From NCBI GenBank assembly GCA_002471825.1, contig DKQS01000005.1, positions 1 to 64,000 of the forward strand: 64,000 bases of DNA, written 5' to 3'. Positions 33,947 through 43,917 of this stretch are shown here, in pieces. The position numbers and the translations under genes are program-made. Position 1 is the stretch's first letter. Every line of letters starts with the position of its first letter. The stretch comes from Flavobacteriaceae bacterium UBA7302 (lineage in GTDB: Bacteria; Bacteroidota; Bacteroidia; Flavobacteriales; Flavobacteriaceae). Below the pieces are notes generated by a model that saw nothing but the letters and a program-made list of their open reading frames with translations, searched no databases and was not told the DNA's origin.

Positions 33947-36007
33947 TTATTCAGGGTATTCCACTCGAACGTGGTAAATATTCATCAATTTCTTTTTGAT
34001 GACTTTTTTGATCAATTCGATCTCTCGAAGGGTAATGTTTGAATTTTGAAATTGATTGTCTTCCAACTGCTTGTTCACAATTCGCTCAATGAGGTTGTCA
34101 ATCTTTTCAGCAGTAGGTGTTTTCAAACTTTTGGATGCCGCTTCCGCAGCATCACACATCATCAAAATAGCCGTTTCTCGAGAAAACGGAATAGGCCCTT
34201 TGTATTGGAATTTCTTTTTATCCACTTCCGAATCGGGATTGGCCTCAACTTCCTTGCTATAGAAATAATAGGTAGTAGATGTTCCGTGGTGCGTCCGAAT
34301 AAAATCAATCACTCGATCTGGCAACTTATATTTCTTGGCCATTTCAATTCCTCTAATTACGTGATCAATAATGATTCGCGCACTGTCTTGTGGCGATAAC
34401 TCGTTATGTGGATTCACGCTGGTACTCTGATTCTCTGTAAAATATTGCGGATTGTAAATCTTTCCAATATCATGATACAAGGCTCCTGTTCTTACCAACA
34501 TGGAATTCGCACCAATTTCATTCGCAGCAGCTTCCGCTAAATTGGCCACTTGCATCGAATGCTGAAAGGTTCCAGGTGCTTTTTCATTCAATTCTCTTAA
34601 CAACTTCGAGTTGGTATTGGACAATTCCAACAAAGTCACGTCCGAAACCAAGCCGAATAATTTCTCATATATATAGATGAGAATGATGGATAAAAAGGAC
34701 AACAAGCCATTTGCCGAGAACAACAAGAAGTACTCAAAGTTCAATTGAGAGGCGTTCCCTTCCTTAATAATTGAAAAAGCAAAATAGGTAATCATGTAAA
34801 TCACCGTAATCTGGGCTACAGAAATAAAGATGTTGGCTCTTTTGTAAAGTTCTGAAACCGTTAAAATTGTAACAATACCAGCAATGATATGTAAGTAAAT
34901 AAACTCAAAACTATTGGGTACAATAAACCCTAACAAGAGTACGGTCAATACATGAGCAAAAAGACCCAATCGCGCATCGAAAAAGGCCTTCAATACAATG
35001 GGTAAGATACTCAAAGGCACCACATACAAGTAATCTGAATTGTACTTGATGACCATGGTCTGAATGAAAATCATCAACAGAATATTGATGAAAATGAAGG
35101 TGACCTTGTTGTTATCATTAAAGATTTCAATTCGATATTTATTGAGGAAGAGCAGCAACATGAGTAGCGCTAAAGAAACCAATGTAGTATATCCGAAGAC
35201 AATCCAGTTGTAATTGGATTCAGTCCACACTTTCGATTCCGATTCGCTTTTCAATGAGCGCAGCATTTCCAGCTTGTTCCCTTCTACCACATCGCCCTTA
35301 AGAATGATCAATTCCCCAGAAGTTACCTTTCCTTTAGTGTAAGAAATCTCTTCTATCTTTTTATCGATGATTCGTTGTGTAAAGGCATCGTCATAAAAAA
35401 CATTGGGTTTCATGATATCAGCCAAAAGATCTACCATCATGAACTTGCCTCGCAAGTTGGTATCACTCAAATTGGTATTGATCAGGGCCAGAACTTCTTT
35501 GTTGGTATACAAATCTTTAAAGAAGGTATCGGAAACCTCGTTGTTCTTTCGAACCGCAATGAGTTCATCCTGTCGGGAAGTACGGTTTTCACTAATGGCC
35601 TCCACATAACCATTGGCATACACCTTTTGAATAATTCTCTCGGCCTCTAAAGCTAAAGAATTAATCACGGCATCTGGCAAAGAATCGGTAGGCTCCAAAC
35701 GAGCCACACGTTCTTTAAAAGAGGTATTTACCTTATCCACGATGCTCTGATCGTACAAAAAGTAGAGCTTGGAATTGGCTGTGATGGTTTTGGTTTCTAT
35801 AGTGATCTCATCTTCCGATTTCTGAATGGCATAGTCGAAAGGGGCATATAGGTTGTCGTAGCGCCAAACCTGACCGTTGGAGAATTCGTATTTAAACTGC
35901 CCTCCTTTCGGGAACAAATACACAATGGCCACCGTGGTCAAAAGAAATAAAAGCACCTTATAGATGATGGTGTTATTCTTATAGACTTTATTCATAAAAT
36001 CACTCAT
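33947..36007 (-). CDS. PgpH-like membrane HD phosphohydrolase (7TMR-HDED family)
   Basis: A 686-residue protein in three parts: one membrane helix and an extracytoplasmic 7TMR-HDED domain (about 20-265), a bundle of seven membrane helices (270-450), and a cytoplasmic HD domain with His512-Asp513 in GALYHDIGKI and further metal ligands in QHSMQVANLAE and HVIRGIEMAKKY. PgpH in Listeria hydrolyses cyclic di-AMP to pApA, and this order of domains is the same, so a c-di-AMP phosphodiesterase is the best guess. It is transcribed toward the tRNA operon, with the stop about 80 bases from tRNA-Ser. The family is sure; the substrate is inferred. Confidence 0.92.
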   Translation of the reverse strand: MSDFMNKVYKNNTIIYKVLLFLLTTVAIVYLFPKGGQFKYEFSNGQVWRYDNLYAPFDYAIQKSEDEITIETKTITANSKLYFLYDQSIVDKVNTSFKERVARLEPTDSLPDAVINSLALEAERIIQKVYANGYVEAISENRTSRQDELIAVRKNNEVSDTFFKDLYTNKEVLALINTNLSDTNLRGKFMMVDLLADIMKPNVFYDDAFTQRIIDKKIEEISYTKGKVTSGELIILKGDVVEGNKLEMLRSLKSESESKVWTESNYNWIVFGYTTLVSLALLMLLLFLNKYRIEIFNDNNKVTFIFINILLMIFIQTMVIKYNSDYLYVVPLSILPIVLKAFFDARLGLFAHVLTVLLLGFIVPNSFEFIYLHIIAGIVTILTVSELYKRANIFISVAQITVIYMITYFAFSIIKEGNASQLNFEYFLLFSANGLLSFLSIILIYIYEKLFGLVSDVTLLELSNTNSKLLRELNEKAPGTFQHSMQVANLAEAAANEIGANSMLVRTGALYHDIGKIYNPQYFTENQSTSVNPHNELSPQDSARIIIDHVIRGIEMAKKYKLPDRVIDFIRTHHGTSTTYYFYSKEVEANPDSEVDKKKFQYKGPIPFSRETAILMMCDAAEAASKSLKTPTAEKIDNLIERIVNKQLEDNQFQNSNITLREIELIKKVIKKKLMNIYHVRVEYPE

Positions 36008-36097
36008 GCCGGTGGGTTTGGATTAACAAACTTAGTTAAAAAACTGAACCCATGAAATTAGTTGATTGGTTCAATTTTATTTTGACCTTAAAATGGT

Positions 36098-36105
36098 TAA
36101 TTTTG
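36098..36105 (+). promoter_or_regulatory. -7 promoter box of the thiolase gene
   Basis: TAATTTTG is a perfect TAnnTTTG, and the ATG is 25 bases downstream. A well-spaced TTG is absent; the nearest one (36082-36084) is too close. Confidence 0.5.
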
Positions 36106-36130
36106 CATAAATTTTAAAACAAACAATCCC

Positions 36131-37306
36131 ATGAAAGACGTTGTAATCGTTTCTGTTGCTAGAACCCCAATTGGAAGCTTTTTAGGTAGTTTATCCACCA
36201 TTCCTGCACCAAAATTAGGTGCCGTAGCCATTAAAGGCGCTTTGGAAAAAATCGAGTTGGATCCTGGCAAGGTCGAAGAAGTTTTTATGGGAAATGTTGT
36301 TTCGGCTGGTTTAGGGCAGGCTCCTGCTAGACAAGCAGCTATTTTTGCTGGTATTCCTGATACGGTTCCATGTACCACAGTAAATAAGGTTTGTGCATCT
36401 GGAATGAAATCCATCATGTTGGCAGCTCAATCCATCGCTTTAGGCGACAACGAGATTGTAGTGGCAGGCGGAATGGAAAACATGAGCATGATTCCGCATT
36501 ACTACCACGCGAGATCCGCTACCAAATTCGGTCCGGCTAAAATGGAAGATGGAATGCAAAAAGACGGCTTAGTAGATGTATACGATCAAGTAGCCATGGG
36601 TGTTTGTGCCGATGCCTGTGCTGATGAATACGAATTCTCAAGAGAAGACCAAGATAACTTTGCCGTTGAGTCTTACACGCGTTCTGCGGAAGCATGGAAA
36701 AACGGGTTGTTTGCAGACGAAGTGGTTCCTGTGGAAATTCCACAACGTAGAGGCGAGCCTATCATCTTTTCTGAGGATGAAGAGTACCGCAATGTAAAAA
36801 TGGAAAAGATTCCGAATCTTCGTCCGGCTTTCACCAAAGAAGGTACCGTTACTGCGGCAAATGCTTCCACTATCAATGATGGTGGTGCAGCCTTGGTATT
36901 GATGTCTGCTGAAAAGGCAGCGGAACTGGGAGTAACACCCTTGGCAAAAATCACAAGTTATGCTGATGCAGCACACGAACCAAAATGGTTTACAACTGCT
37001 CCAGCAAAAGCATTACCAAAAGCACTAGGAAAAGCCAGCTTAAGTATAGACGATATTGATTACTTCGAATTGAACGAAGCATTTTCAGTAGTTGGATTGG
37101 CGAATGTGAAAATTTTAGGATTGGACGCCGAGAAAGTAAATGTAAATGGAGGAGCTGTTTCCTTGGGTCATCCACTAGGTGTTTCAGGCGCGAGAATTGT
37201 AATTGCCTTAACCTCAATCTTAAAGCAAAAAAATGCTAAATTTGGTGCAGCTGCTATTTGTAATGGTGGTGGTGGCGCAAGTGCCATGATTATCGAAAGA
37301 ATTTAA
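36131..37306 (+). CDS. Acetyl-CoA acetyltransferase (thiolase)
   Basis: A 391-residue thiolase that joins two acetyl-CoA to acetoacetyl-CoA or does the reverse. The catalytic residues are visible: Cys88 (NKVCASGM), His347 (GHPLG) and Cys377 (CNGGGGAS). The length and the cluster of motifs fit the biosynthetic (AtoB/PhaA) group more than the long-chain group. It has its own promoter; the next gene starts 16 bases after its stop and could be read through, but it has no known link in function. Confidence 0.95.
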   Translation: MKDVVIVSVARTPIGSFLGSLSTIPAPKLGAVAIKGALEKIELDPGKVEEVFMGNVVSAGLGQAPARQAAIFAGIPDTVPCTTVNKVCASGMKSIMLAAQSIALGDNEIVVAGGMENMSMIPHYYHARSATKFGPAKMEDGMQKDGLVDVYDQVAMGVCADACADEYEFSREDQDNFAVESYTRSAEAWKNGLFADEVVPVEIPQRRGEPIIFSEDEEYRNVKMEKIPNLRPAFTKEGTVTAANASTINDGGAALVLMSAEKAAELGVTPLAKITSYADAAHEPKWFTTAPAKALPKALGKASLSIDDIDYFELNEAFSVVGLANVKILGLDAEKVNVNGGAVSLGHPLGVSGARIVIALTSILKQKNAKFGAAAICNGGGGASAMIIERI

Positions 37307-37322
37307 CCAAACACCAACTTCC

Positions 37323-38099
37323 TTGTACGGAATCTGTAATTTAAGTATTGTTCCCATTAGAAGAGCCCCAAGCCATAGCTCGGAAATGGTTTCACAACTT
37401 TTATTCGGAGATTTTTTTACGGTGATAGAAACTGAGAACGATTGGTATCAGATTGAAACCTACCTAGACTCCTACAGCGGATACGTACACAAGCACCAGG
37501 TTGAAGAATTATCGATGGCCGAATTTGCCAAACTTCAAAGTCAGAAGCAGTACTTTGCCGGTGAATTTATTGACTATATCAGCTCAACTTCCAATGATTT
37601 GGTAGCGATTCCAATCGGATCCTTGTTGCCTTGCTATGATCATCAAAAATTATTCATCAAGGATGATGAATATTCTTATGAAGGAAAAGTGTACCATGAA
37701 AAACTCGCCAAAGCAGACCTTGTACAAATCGCCTATTTGTATTTGAACACACCTTATTTATGGGGCGGTAAAACCCCATTCGGAATCGATTGTTCCGGAT
37801 TTACGCAAATGGTGTATCGCCTTTGTGGGTACCACCTGTTTCGGGACGCCAAATCACAAGCTTCACAAGGTGAAGTTTTGAGCTTTATTGAAGAGAGCAA
37901 GCCCGGCGATTTGGCCTTTTTTGATGATGAAGAAGGCAATATCAATCACGTAGGAATTGTACTCAACAATTATCAAATAATCCACGCTTTTGGCAAAGTT
38001 CGAATTGATACTTTAGATCATAGTGGTATATTTAACAACAAATTACAGAAGCATACGCACAAACTGCGCATCATCAAACAAATAATTCCGAATGAATAA
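37323..38099 (+). CDS. C40 (NlpC/P60) family cell-wall peptidase with SH3-like domains
   Basis: A 258-residue protein. Residues 1-125 hold two SH3-like folds (VPIRRAPSHSSEMVSQLLFGD, WYQIETYLDSYSGYVH), and 130-250 hold the NlpC/P60 catalytic domain with Cys157 (GIDCSGF), His209 (NINHVGIVL) and His221 (IIHAFGKV). It has no signal peptide, as in the Bacteroidota dipeptidyl-peptidase VI-like enzymes that cut gamma-D-Glu-diamino acid bonds of imported muropeptides. The start is a TTG at 37323 (MYGICNLSIVPIR), required by homology. The end overlaps the CHASE2 gene by 8 bases. Confidence 0.9.
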   Translation: MYGICNLSIVPIRRAPSHSSEMVSQLLFGDFFTVIETENDWYQIETYLDSYSGYVHKHQVEELSMAEFAKLQSQKQYFAGEFIDYISSTSNDLVAIPIGSLLPCYDHQKLFIKDDEYSYEGKVYHEKLAKADLVQIAYLYLNTPYLWGGKTPFGIDCSGFTQMVYRLCGYHLFRDAKSQASQGEVLSFIEESKPGDLAFFDDEEGNINHVGIVLNNYQIIHAFGKVRIDTLDHSGIFNNKLQKHTHKLRIIKQIIPNE

Positions 38100-39252
38100 A
38101 TGGTTGAAAAAACATGGGCTACTTTTAAAAGATGCTTTCTTTTCAACTATTTTCTGTTTACTTCTAACCCTTTTTCTTGCCCTTATTGTCGTTAACCTCA
38201 GCTTTCTGAATCCGTTCAAGGAAGCCTTCAAGGATTTTAGCTTTACCGATATTTATTATTCAGAGAGAATTCAGGAACAGTCCATTTCAAAGGACATTGT
38301 GCTCATTAATATTGAGCGTAGAGATCGTTTTGAGCTGGGCATGTTGTTGGAATCAATTTTGGCGGAAAATCCGAAAGTGGTTGGTGTGGATGCAATTTTT
38401 AGAAATCCGAAAGATTCGATCAAAGATGCTTACTTGGCCCAACAACTGCAAAACAGCAACGTAGTGAGTGCCATTAATTTTGACAAAAACGGAATTATTC
38501 GGACTCACGAAAGTTTGAAACCAGCCAAAGAAAGCTTCATCAACATTAGCTTTGACACCAAAACCAAGGTAGTACGGACTTTCGAATCCTTTCATGAAAA
38601 TAATGATCAGGTAGACACGTCTTTTGTGGTTTCACTTGCGAAGGCTTTTGGAAAAACACCTCCTTATACAAAATTGGAGGAAGAACAATTCATAAAATAT
38701 TCGGGCAATTACAAGTCCTTCATACATTTTGGGTTTGATGAATTCATGTTGCTAGAAGACAAAAAAATCATCCAAGATAAAATAGTCTTACTGGGTTACC
38801 TCGGCGTCCCGATGGGAAACAACTTTGATGTTGAGGATAAATTTTTCACCCCATTGAACAGCTCAACCTCAGGCAAATCACTTCCCGATATGTTTGGTAT
38901 CGTGGTTCATGCGAACATCCTAAAAATGGTTTTGGAGAACGATTACATCATCAAACTACCCAAGTTATTATCATGGATTCTGAATTTCGGATCTGTTTTC
39001 CTATTCATGGTTTTTTCATTGAAATTGGAAAAAAGAGGTGAAATCTACAATCGAACTTTTAAGTGGCTGATACTCTTCCTTTACACGGCTATTTTGTTGT
39101 ATTTACATTTGATGGTATATGACAAAGGCGTGTATTTCAATGTGTTTAGTATTATTGCATTGACGGGTATTTCAGCCAATATGTTTATTTTTTACGTGCA
39201 TTTTCTAAAACTAATTAAATCTAAAATCCAATGGAAAAGCTATCTCGATTAA
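38092..39252 (+). CDS. CHASE2-domain membrane protein without an output domain
   Basis: A 386-residue protein: one N-terminal membrane helix (about 14-36), a periplasmic CHASE2 sensor domain (about 40-285, with IVLINIERRDRFELGMLLESI, NPKVVGVDAIFRNPKDS, KIVLLGYLGVPMG and PLNSS...SLPDMFGIVVHAN, all standard CHASE2 blocks) and three C-terminal membrane helices (about 287-375). CHASE2 is normally the sensor of a kinase, cyclase or phosphodiesterase, but here the protein ends after the helices. It overlaps the upstream C40 peptidase by 8 bases and the downstream exported protein by 22 bases, so output, if any, must come from partners. Confidence 0.88.
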   Translation: MNKWLKKHGLLLKDAFFSTIFCLLLTLFLALIVVNLSFLNPFKEAFKDFSFTDIYYSERIQEQSISKDIVLINIERRDRFELGMLLESILAENPKVVGVDAIFRNPKDSIKDAYLAQQLQNSNVVSAINFDKNGIIRTHESLKPAKESFINISFDTKTKVVRTFESFHENNDQVDTSFVVSLAKAFGKTPPYTKLEEEQFIKYSGNYKSFIHFGFDEFMLLEDKKIIQDKIVLLGYLGVPMGNNFDVEDKFFTPLNSSTSGKSLPDMFGIVVHANILKMVLENDYIIKLPKLLSWILNFGSVFLFMVFSLKLEKRGEIYNRTFKWLILFLYTAILLYLHLMVYDKGVYFNVFSIIALTGISANMFIFYVHFLKLIKSKIQWKSYLD

Positions 39253-40016
39253 CACGTATCATCTTCATCATGGCCTTACTGTCATTCCAATTGATTGAAG
39301 CTCAAGAGAACTTTTGTTTGATAGAAGTAAAAGGCATGCCACAGATTGAAGTGAAAGAAGCTTACAGAACTGCCAAAAAAGGGGATGTTCTAGACAGCAA
39401 ACACAAAATTCAATTGAGAGAAAATGAAGCTATCAAACTAATTGATGGTACTGGTAATTTGTATGAAGTAAAAGAGGTCGGGTCTTTTGGGATCGACAAA
39501 GTCATCGCTAGTAAAGTGGAGAATAACAAAGTAAGTGTTACCAAAAAGTACTTTACCTATTTGTACAAGAAGATGTTTACCCAACATCAAAACAATTCGA
39601 AAGCGGGGGTAGTTTATCGATTAAATCCGTCCGGAACCTTGCTTTTCCCAGCAAACAAACGTCGCATAGCAAAAGATACCATTCGTTTTGAATGGACCAA
39701 CGAAGTCTTTCAACCACTTACTTTTAGCCTCGTGAACCTAAACACCAAAAGAGGTTTCAAAATCACTACCAATGGAAATTACGTGACCTTACCAGTAGAC
39801 GGAATGACTTTGAAAGAAGGTAGTAGCTACCAATGGACCATTTTAGCGGAAGGCGATTTAAAACCAGTATATCACAACTTTACCATTTTGAAGAAGGCCG
39901 ATATCACAGCATTGGATCCGAAGGTTATGGTATTTAAAAAAGAATTGTTAGAACTCGGGTTTGATAAGAAGAAAATAAACGCGCTGATTTCAGACCACTT
40001 TAACATACAGTATTAA
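39231..40016 (+). CDS. Exported FecR-like protein paired with CHASE2
   Basis: A 261-residue protein with signal peptide MEKLSRLTRIIFIMALLSFQLIEAQ. Residues 30-95 (GMPQIEVKEAYRTAKKGDVL, IQLRENEAIKLIDGTGNLYEVKEVGSFGID) look like a FecR-type beta helix: a set of strands with G-D-x-(I/L) and L-R-E-N turns. A second beta domain (IRFEWTNEVFQPLTFSL, SSYQWTILAEGD) follows. CHASE2 proteins of other phyla often stand beside FecR-like genes, so the two probably form one envelope-sensing unit. The 22-base overlap implies coupled translation. A strong two-way terminator follows. Confidence 0.65.
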   Translation: MEKLSRLTRIIFIMALLSFQLIEAQENFCLIEVKGMPQIEVKEAYRTAKKGDVLDSKHKIQLRENEAIKLIDGTGNLYEVKEVGSFGIDKVIASKVENNKVSVTKKYFTYLYKKMFTQHQNNSKAGVVYRLNPSGTLLFPANKRRIAKDTIRFEWTNEVFQPLTFSLVNLNTKRGFKITTNGNYVTLPVDGMTLKEGSSYQWTILAEGDLKPVYHNFTILKKADITALDPKVMVFKKELLELGFDKKKINALISDHFNIQY

Positions 40017-40020
40017 ACAA

Positions 40021-40050
40021 AAAAAGCTCAGATTTCTCTGAGCTTTTTTT
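40021..40050. terminator. Bidirectional terminator between the FecR-like and TPR genes
   Basis: AAAAAGCTCAGA (40021-40032) pairs with TCTGAGCTTTTT (40037-40048) around the loop TTTC, with T-runs on both strands. It lies between two convergent genes. Confidence 0.9.
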
Positions 40051-40072
40051 ATGATTTATTTTGAATCACTGA

Positions 40073-41326
40073 CTATTGCTTTTGATTTTCTCTCATTTCT
40101 TTAAAAATTGGTCGCAATTTATCAGCTTTTTCAGTCATTTCCAATATATCATATATAGACACCAACTGTCTGACAGTCTCAATATCTCTTTTTATATTAT
40201 CTCCTTTTTCAATGTAAGGCAGAGCCTTTTTCAATAATTCAAGCCTTTGTTTTTCAAGTTCAACATACTTTTTCTCATTTTGGAAATTTTTCCCCATTTC
40301 TTCTGCCAATGCGTCGGTCTGACCTAAAATAGCGACACCTATGTTTAAGTAAGCATTGCGGTATTTTGGATCTAATGAAATTGCTTTTTCATAATATCCA
40401 ATAGCGTCCTCAATTTTGTTGTCATTCTGGTTGATTACACCTAAATTGAAATATAAATTTGGATCATTCGGGTTTAACGCAATTGCTTCTTTCATTAAAG
40501 CCGCAAACTTAGCGTTGTCTTCCAATTTGATATATAAATTCGCCTCATTTAAAATTAGATTGACATCCTTAGGATTTTGCTTTCTTGCCTCTTTGATTGC
40601 AACAATAGCTTCTTCCGTTTTTCCTTGCTCAATCAACACAAAGCTAATGTTCTTAACAATATCAGCTTGTTTTGATTTGGTTTTCTCTACTGTTGGCTTT
40701 TCATGAGAACCAGATCGTACAAAGGCGTCTGACATTGCTTTTGATCCCATGTTTTCTTTAACACCTGTCTTCTTATTGATTGCGAAGTAGTTCGTACTGA
40801 TTCCAGTATAACCAATGTCCAACAAGTTTCTATAATACTTGATAGATCTATCGTATTCCTTAGCCAAAGAAGCACTAACTGCCGCATTGTACAAGAAAAT
40901 AGTATCTTTTGGACTAAGTTTATACGTCAAATAAAAGTCTCCAGTAGCATTCTTAAAGTCCTTGGCGTTGTACAATTTGATAGCTCTTTCAGATACTCTT
41001 TTGATAACTCCTTGCAATAACGGCTGAGCCTTGGAAGTATACTTGTTTTTGTTCTTCTCTTTTTCATAAGCGAACAAGTTATTAAAGGCATCTGCCGCCA
41101 CTTCTAAATCAGAAGTTGAATAGGCTTGTCCTTTTACGAAATAGTATCTTGCTTTGTACTTATCTGCCATAGAAGCTTCCATGGCATCCAATGATTTCAC
41201 TGCGGCAATAGCAGTTTGGTAATCACCTTTCTTTAAAGCTCTTTCAGCAGTCTTCAACTCATCTTTTTGAGCGTAAATACCCGCAGATAATAAAGATAAA
41301 GCAATTACAAAAATTCGATTTTTCAT
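40073..41326 (-). CDS. Exported tetratricopeptide-repeat protein
   Basis: Using the ATG at 41326 (MKNRIFVIALSLLSAGIYAQ is a signal peptide; a start at 41395 would lie inside gyrA) gives 417 residues. It has about eight TPR units, clear in DVNLILNEANLYIKLEDNAK and PNDPNLYFNLGVINQNDNKIEDAIGYYEKAI, and then a coiled end. TPR proteins hold other proteins together in the periplasm. It follows gyrA on the same strand, and the two may be one transcript (gyrA stop at 41349, start at 41326). Confidence 0.88.
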   Translation of the reverse strand: MKNRIFVIALSLLSAGIYAQKDELKTAERALKKGDYQTAIAAVKSLDAMEASMADKYKARYYFVKGQAYSTSDLEVAADAFNNLFAYEKEKNKNKYTSKAQPLLQGVIKRVSERAIKLYNAKDFKNATGDFYLTYKLSPKDTIFLYNAAVSASLAKEYDRSIKYYRNLLDIGYTGISTNYFAINKKTGVKENMGSKAMSDAFVRSGSHEKPTVEKTKSKQADIVKNISFVLIEQGKTEEAIVAIKEARKQNPKDVNLILNEANLYIKLEDNAKFAALMKEAIALNPNDPNLYFNLGVINQNDNKIEDAIGYYEKAISLDPKYRNAYLNIGVAILGQTDALAEEMGKNFQNEKKYVELEKQRLELLKKALPYIEKGDNIKRDIETVRQLVSIYDILEMTEKADKLRPIFKEMRENQKQ

Positions 41327-41348
41327 TTTAATATAATTTACGTTTTGT

Positions 41349-43844
41349 TTAATTGTTGTCACTAGTTTCAATTTCCGTGCCAGTCTCCGTCTCATCTTCG
41401 GAGCCTCTTTCGTGAATCACTTTCGCAACAGCCGCAATACTATCAGATTCCTTAATATTAATGAGCTTTACACCTTGCGTGGCTCTACCCATAACTCTTA
41501 AATCTTCTACGGCCATTCGAATGGTCAATCCAGACTTGTTGATAATCATCAAATCATGCTGATCATCAACATTTTTTATGGCCACTAAATTACCGGTTTT
41601 TTCTGATATATTCAAGGTTTTCACCCCTTTACCACCACGGTTGGTAATTCGGTAATCCTCTAGTTTCGAACGTTTTCCATATCCTTTTTCAGAAACAACC
41701 AAAATATCGCTTTCAAAATCGTTTACAGAAACCATTCCGATTACCTCATCGTTCTCATCGTTTAAGGTAATTCCGCGAACACCTGAGGCAGTCCTACCCA
41801 TTGGTCTAGTCTTGGCCTCCTCGAATCGGATTGCTTTTCCAGATTTCAAAGCAAGCATCACTTGGCTATCTCCAGTGGTCAATTTTGCTTCTAACAATTC
41901 GTCACCTTCTTTAATCGTAATGGCGTTGATTCCATTGGTTCTTGGTCTCGAATAAGATTCTAAAGAAGTCTTTTTCACTTGACCTTTCTTGGTCGCCATA
42001 ATGACATAGTGACTATTTACGTATTCTTCATCTTTCAAGTCTTGAGTTACCAAGAATGCCTTCACCTTATCATCTGGCTCAATATTGATCAAATTCTGAA
42101 TAGCTCTTCCTTTGGTATTTTTCCCTCCTTCAGGAATTTCGAACACACGCATCCAGAAGACCTTTCCTTTCTGCGTAAAGAACAACATATACTGATGATT
42201 CGTTCCAACAAACAAATGCTCTAAGAAGTCTTCATTACGAGTAGTAGCTCCTTTTTGACCTCTACCTCCTCTATTCTGTACTTTGTATTCGTCCAAGTTG
42301 GTACGTTTTAAGTACCCTGCGTTTGAAATGGTTACAACCACTTTTGAATTCGGAATCATGTCCTCAATTCGCATATCCCCTCCAGAATATTCAATTGAAG
42401 ATCGACGCTCGTCACCATACTTATCTTTGATATGAAGCAATTCATCTTTGATAATGGAATATCTTCGGTCTTGATTGTCTAAAATATCTTTCAAATCAGC
42501 AATGGTCAATAAGATCTCGTCATACTCAGCACGAAGTTTGTCTTGTTCTAGACCGGTTAATTGACGCAAACGCATTTCTACAATAGCCTTGGCTTGAATC
42601 TCTGTAAGCTCAAAACGCTTCATCAAACGCTCGCGCGCCTCATCCGCATTTTTCGAACCTCTTACAATTTCAATCACCTCGTCAATATTATCTGAAGCAA
42701 TGATCAATCCTTCAAGAATATGTGCTCTGGCTTCTGCCTTTCGTAATTCGAATTGCGTTCTACGAACCACCACATCGTGTCTATGTTCTACGAAATAGTG
42801 AATCAACTCTTTCAAGTTCAACTGCTCTGGCTTTCCATTTACCAGGGCAATGTTGTTGACGCTAAAAGAAGTTTGTAATTGTGTGTATTTGTATAGTTTG
42901 TTCAATACGATATTCGGAATCGCATCTCTTTTCAATACATAAACGATGCGCATCCCTTTTCTATCGGATTCGTCTCTTATATTGGAAATGCCTTCAATCT
43001 TCTTGTCGTTCACCAACTCCGCAGTCTTGCGAATCATATCGGCCTTGTTCACCTGATAGGGGATCTCAGAAACAATGATGCACTCGCGACCTTTTACTTC
43101 TTCAATAGTCGCCTTGGCACGCATTACAATTCGTCCTCTACCCGTATGAAAGGCTTCTCTTACACCATCATATCCGTAGATGATTCCTCCCGTTGGGAAA
43201 TCAGGCGCTTTGATGTGCTGCATCAACTCATCGATTTCAATATCATTGTTGTCGATGTAAGCAACGGTACCATTAATGATTTCAGTCAAGTTATGTGGCG
43301 CCATGTTAGTCGCCATACCTACTGCAATACCAGAGGCACCATTCACCAATAAATTTGGTATTCTCGTTGGTAACACCGTTGGCTCTTGAAGGGTGTCATC
43401 GAAATTAAGTGTGAGGTCTACCGTTTCCTTTTCGATGTCCGAGAGCATTTCCTCAGATATCTTTTGCATTCTTACCTCGGTATAACGCATGGCCGCTGGT
43501 GAATCACCATCCACGGAACCAAAGTTACCCTGCCCGTCAACCATCATGTAGCGTACGCTCCAATCTTGTGCCATACGTACCATCGAGTCATAAACGGAAG
43601 TATCTCCATGTGGGTGGTATTTACCCAATACCTCACCTACAACTCTTGCTGATTTCTTGTACGCACCAGTTGATCGAATTCCTAATTCATGCATTCCATA
43701 AAGTACTCTTCTATGTACCGGTTTTAGACCATCCCTCACGTCCGGAAGCGCCCTTGAAACAATTACCGACATTGAATAATCAATGTAGGCTGATTTCATT
43801 TGCTCTTCAATATTAATGGGGATTAATTTCTCTCCTTCTGTCAT
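41349..43844 (-). CDS. gyrA: DNA gyrase subunit A
   Basis: An 831-residue type II topoisomerase subunit that, with GyrB, adds negative supercoils. The catalytic tyrosine is Tyr121 (AMRYTEVRM). The quinolone region reads HPHGDTSVYDSMVRM; Thr82 stands where E. coli has Ser83, and Asp86 where it has Asp87. The C-terminal six-bladed pinwheel is present, with the GyrA box QRGGRGQ-type motif as QNRGGRGQKG. The C-terminal tail is acidic (ERGSEDETETGTEIETSDNN), as in other gyrases. Whether Thr82 changes drug response is not shown. Confidence 0.97.
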   Translation of the reverse strand: MTEGEKLIPINIEEQMKSAYIDYSMSVIVSRALPDVRDGLKPVHRRVLYGMHELGIRSTGAYKKSARVVGEVLGKYHPHGDTSVYDSMVRMAQDWSVRYMMVDGQGNFGSVDGDSPAAMRYTEVRMQKISEEMLSDIEKETVDLTLNFDDTLQEPTVLPTRIPNLLVNGASGIAVGMATNMAPHNLTEIINGTVAYIDNNDIEIDELMQHIKAPDFPTGGIIYGYDGVREAFHTGRGRIVMRAKATIEEVKGRECIIVSEIPYQVNKADMIRKTAELVNDKKIEGISNIRDESDRKGMRIVYVLKRDAIPNIVLNKLYKYTQLQTSFSVNNIALVNGKPEQLNLKELIHYFVEHRHDVVVRRTQFELRKAEARAHILEGLIIASDNIDEVIEIVRGSKNADEARERLMKRFELTEIQAKAIVEMRLRQLTGLEQDKLRAEYDEILLTIADLKDILDNQDRRYSIIKDELLHIKDKYGDERRSSIEYSGGDMRIEDMIPNSKVVVTISNAGYLKRTNLDEYKVQNRGGRGQKGATTRNEDFLEHLFVGTNHQYMLFFTQKGKVFWMRVFEIPEGGKNTKGRAIQNLINIEPDDKVKAFLVTQDLKDEEYVNSHYVIMATKKGQVKKTSLESYSRPRTNGINAITIKEGDELLEAKLTTGDSQVMLALKSGKAIRFEEAKTRPMGRTASGVRGITLNDENDEVIGMVSVNDFESDILVVSEKGYGKRSKLEDYRITNRGGKGVKTLNISEKTGNLVAIKNVDDQHDLMIINKSGLTIRMAVEDLRVMGRATQGVKLINIKESDSIAAVAKVIHERGSEDETETGTEIETSDNN

Positions 43845-43917
43845 ACTATTTATATTACAAATTCTTGAAAATTATTAAACAAGGCAAGATACATTTTCTA
43901 CTACTTTTACAAAAGGT

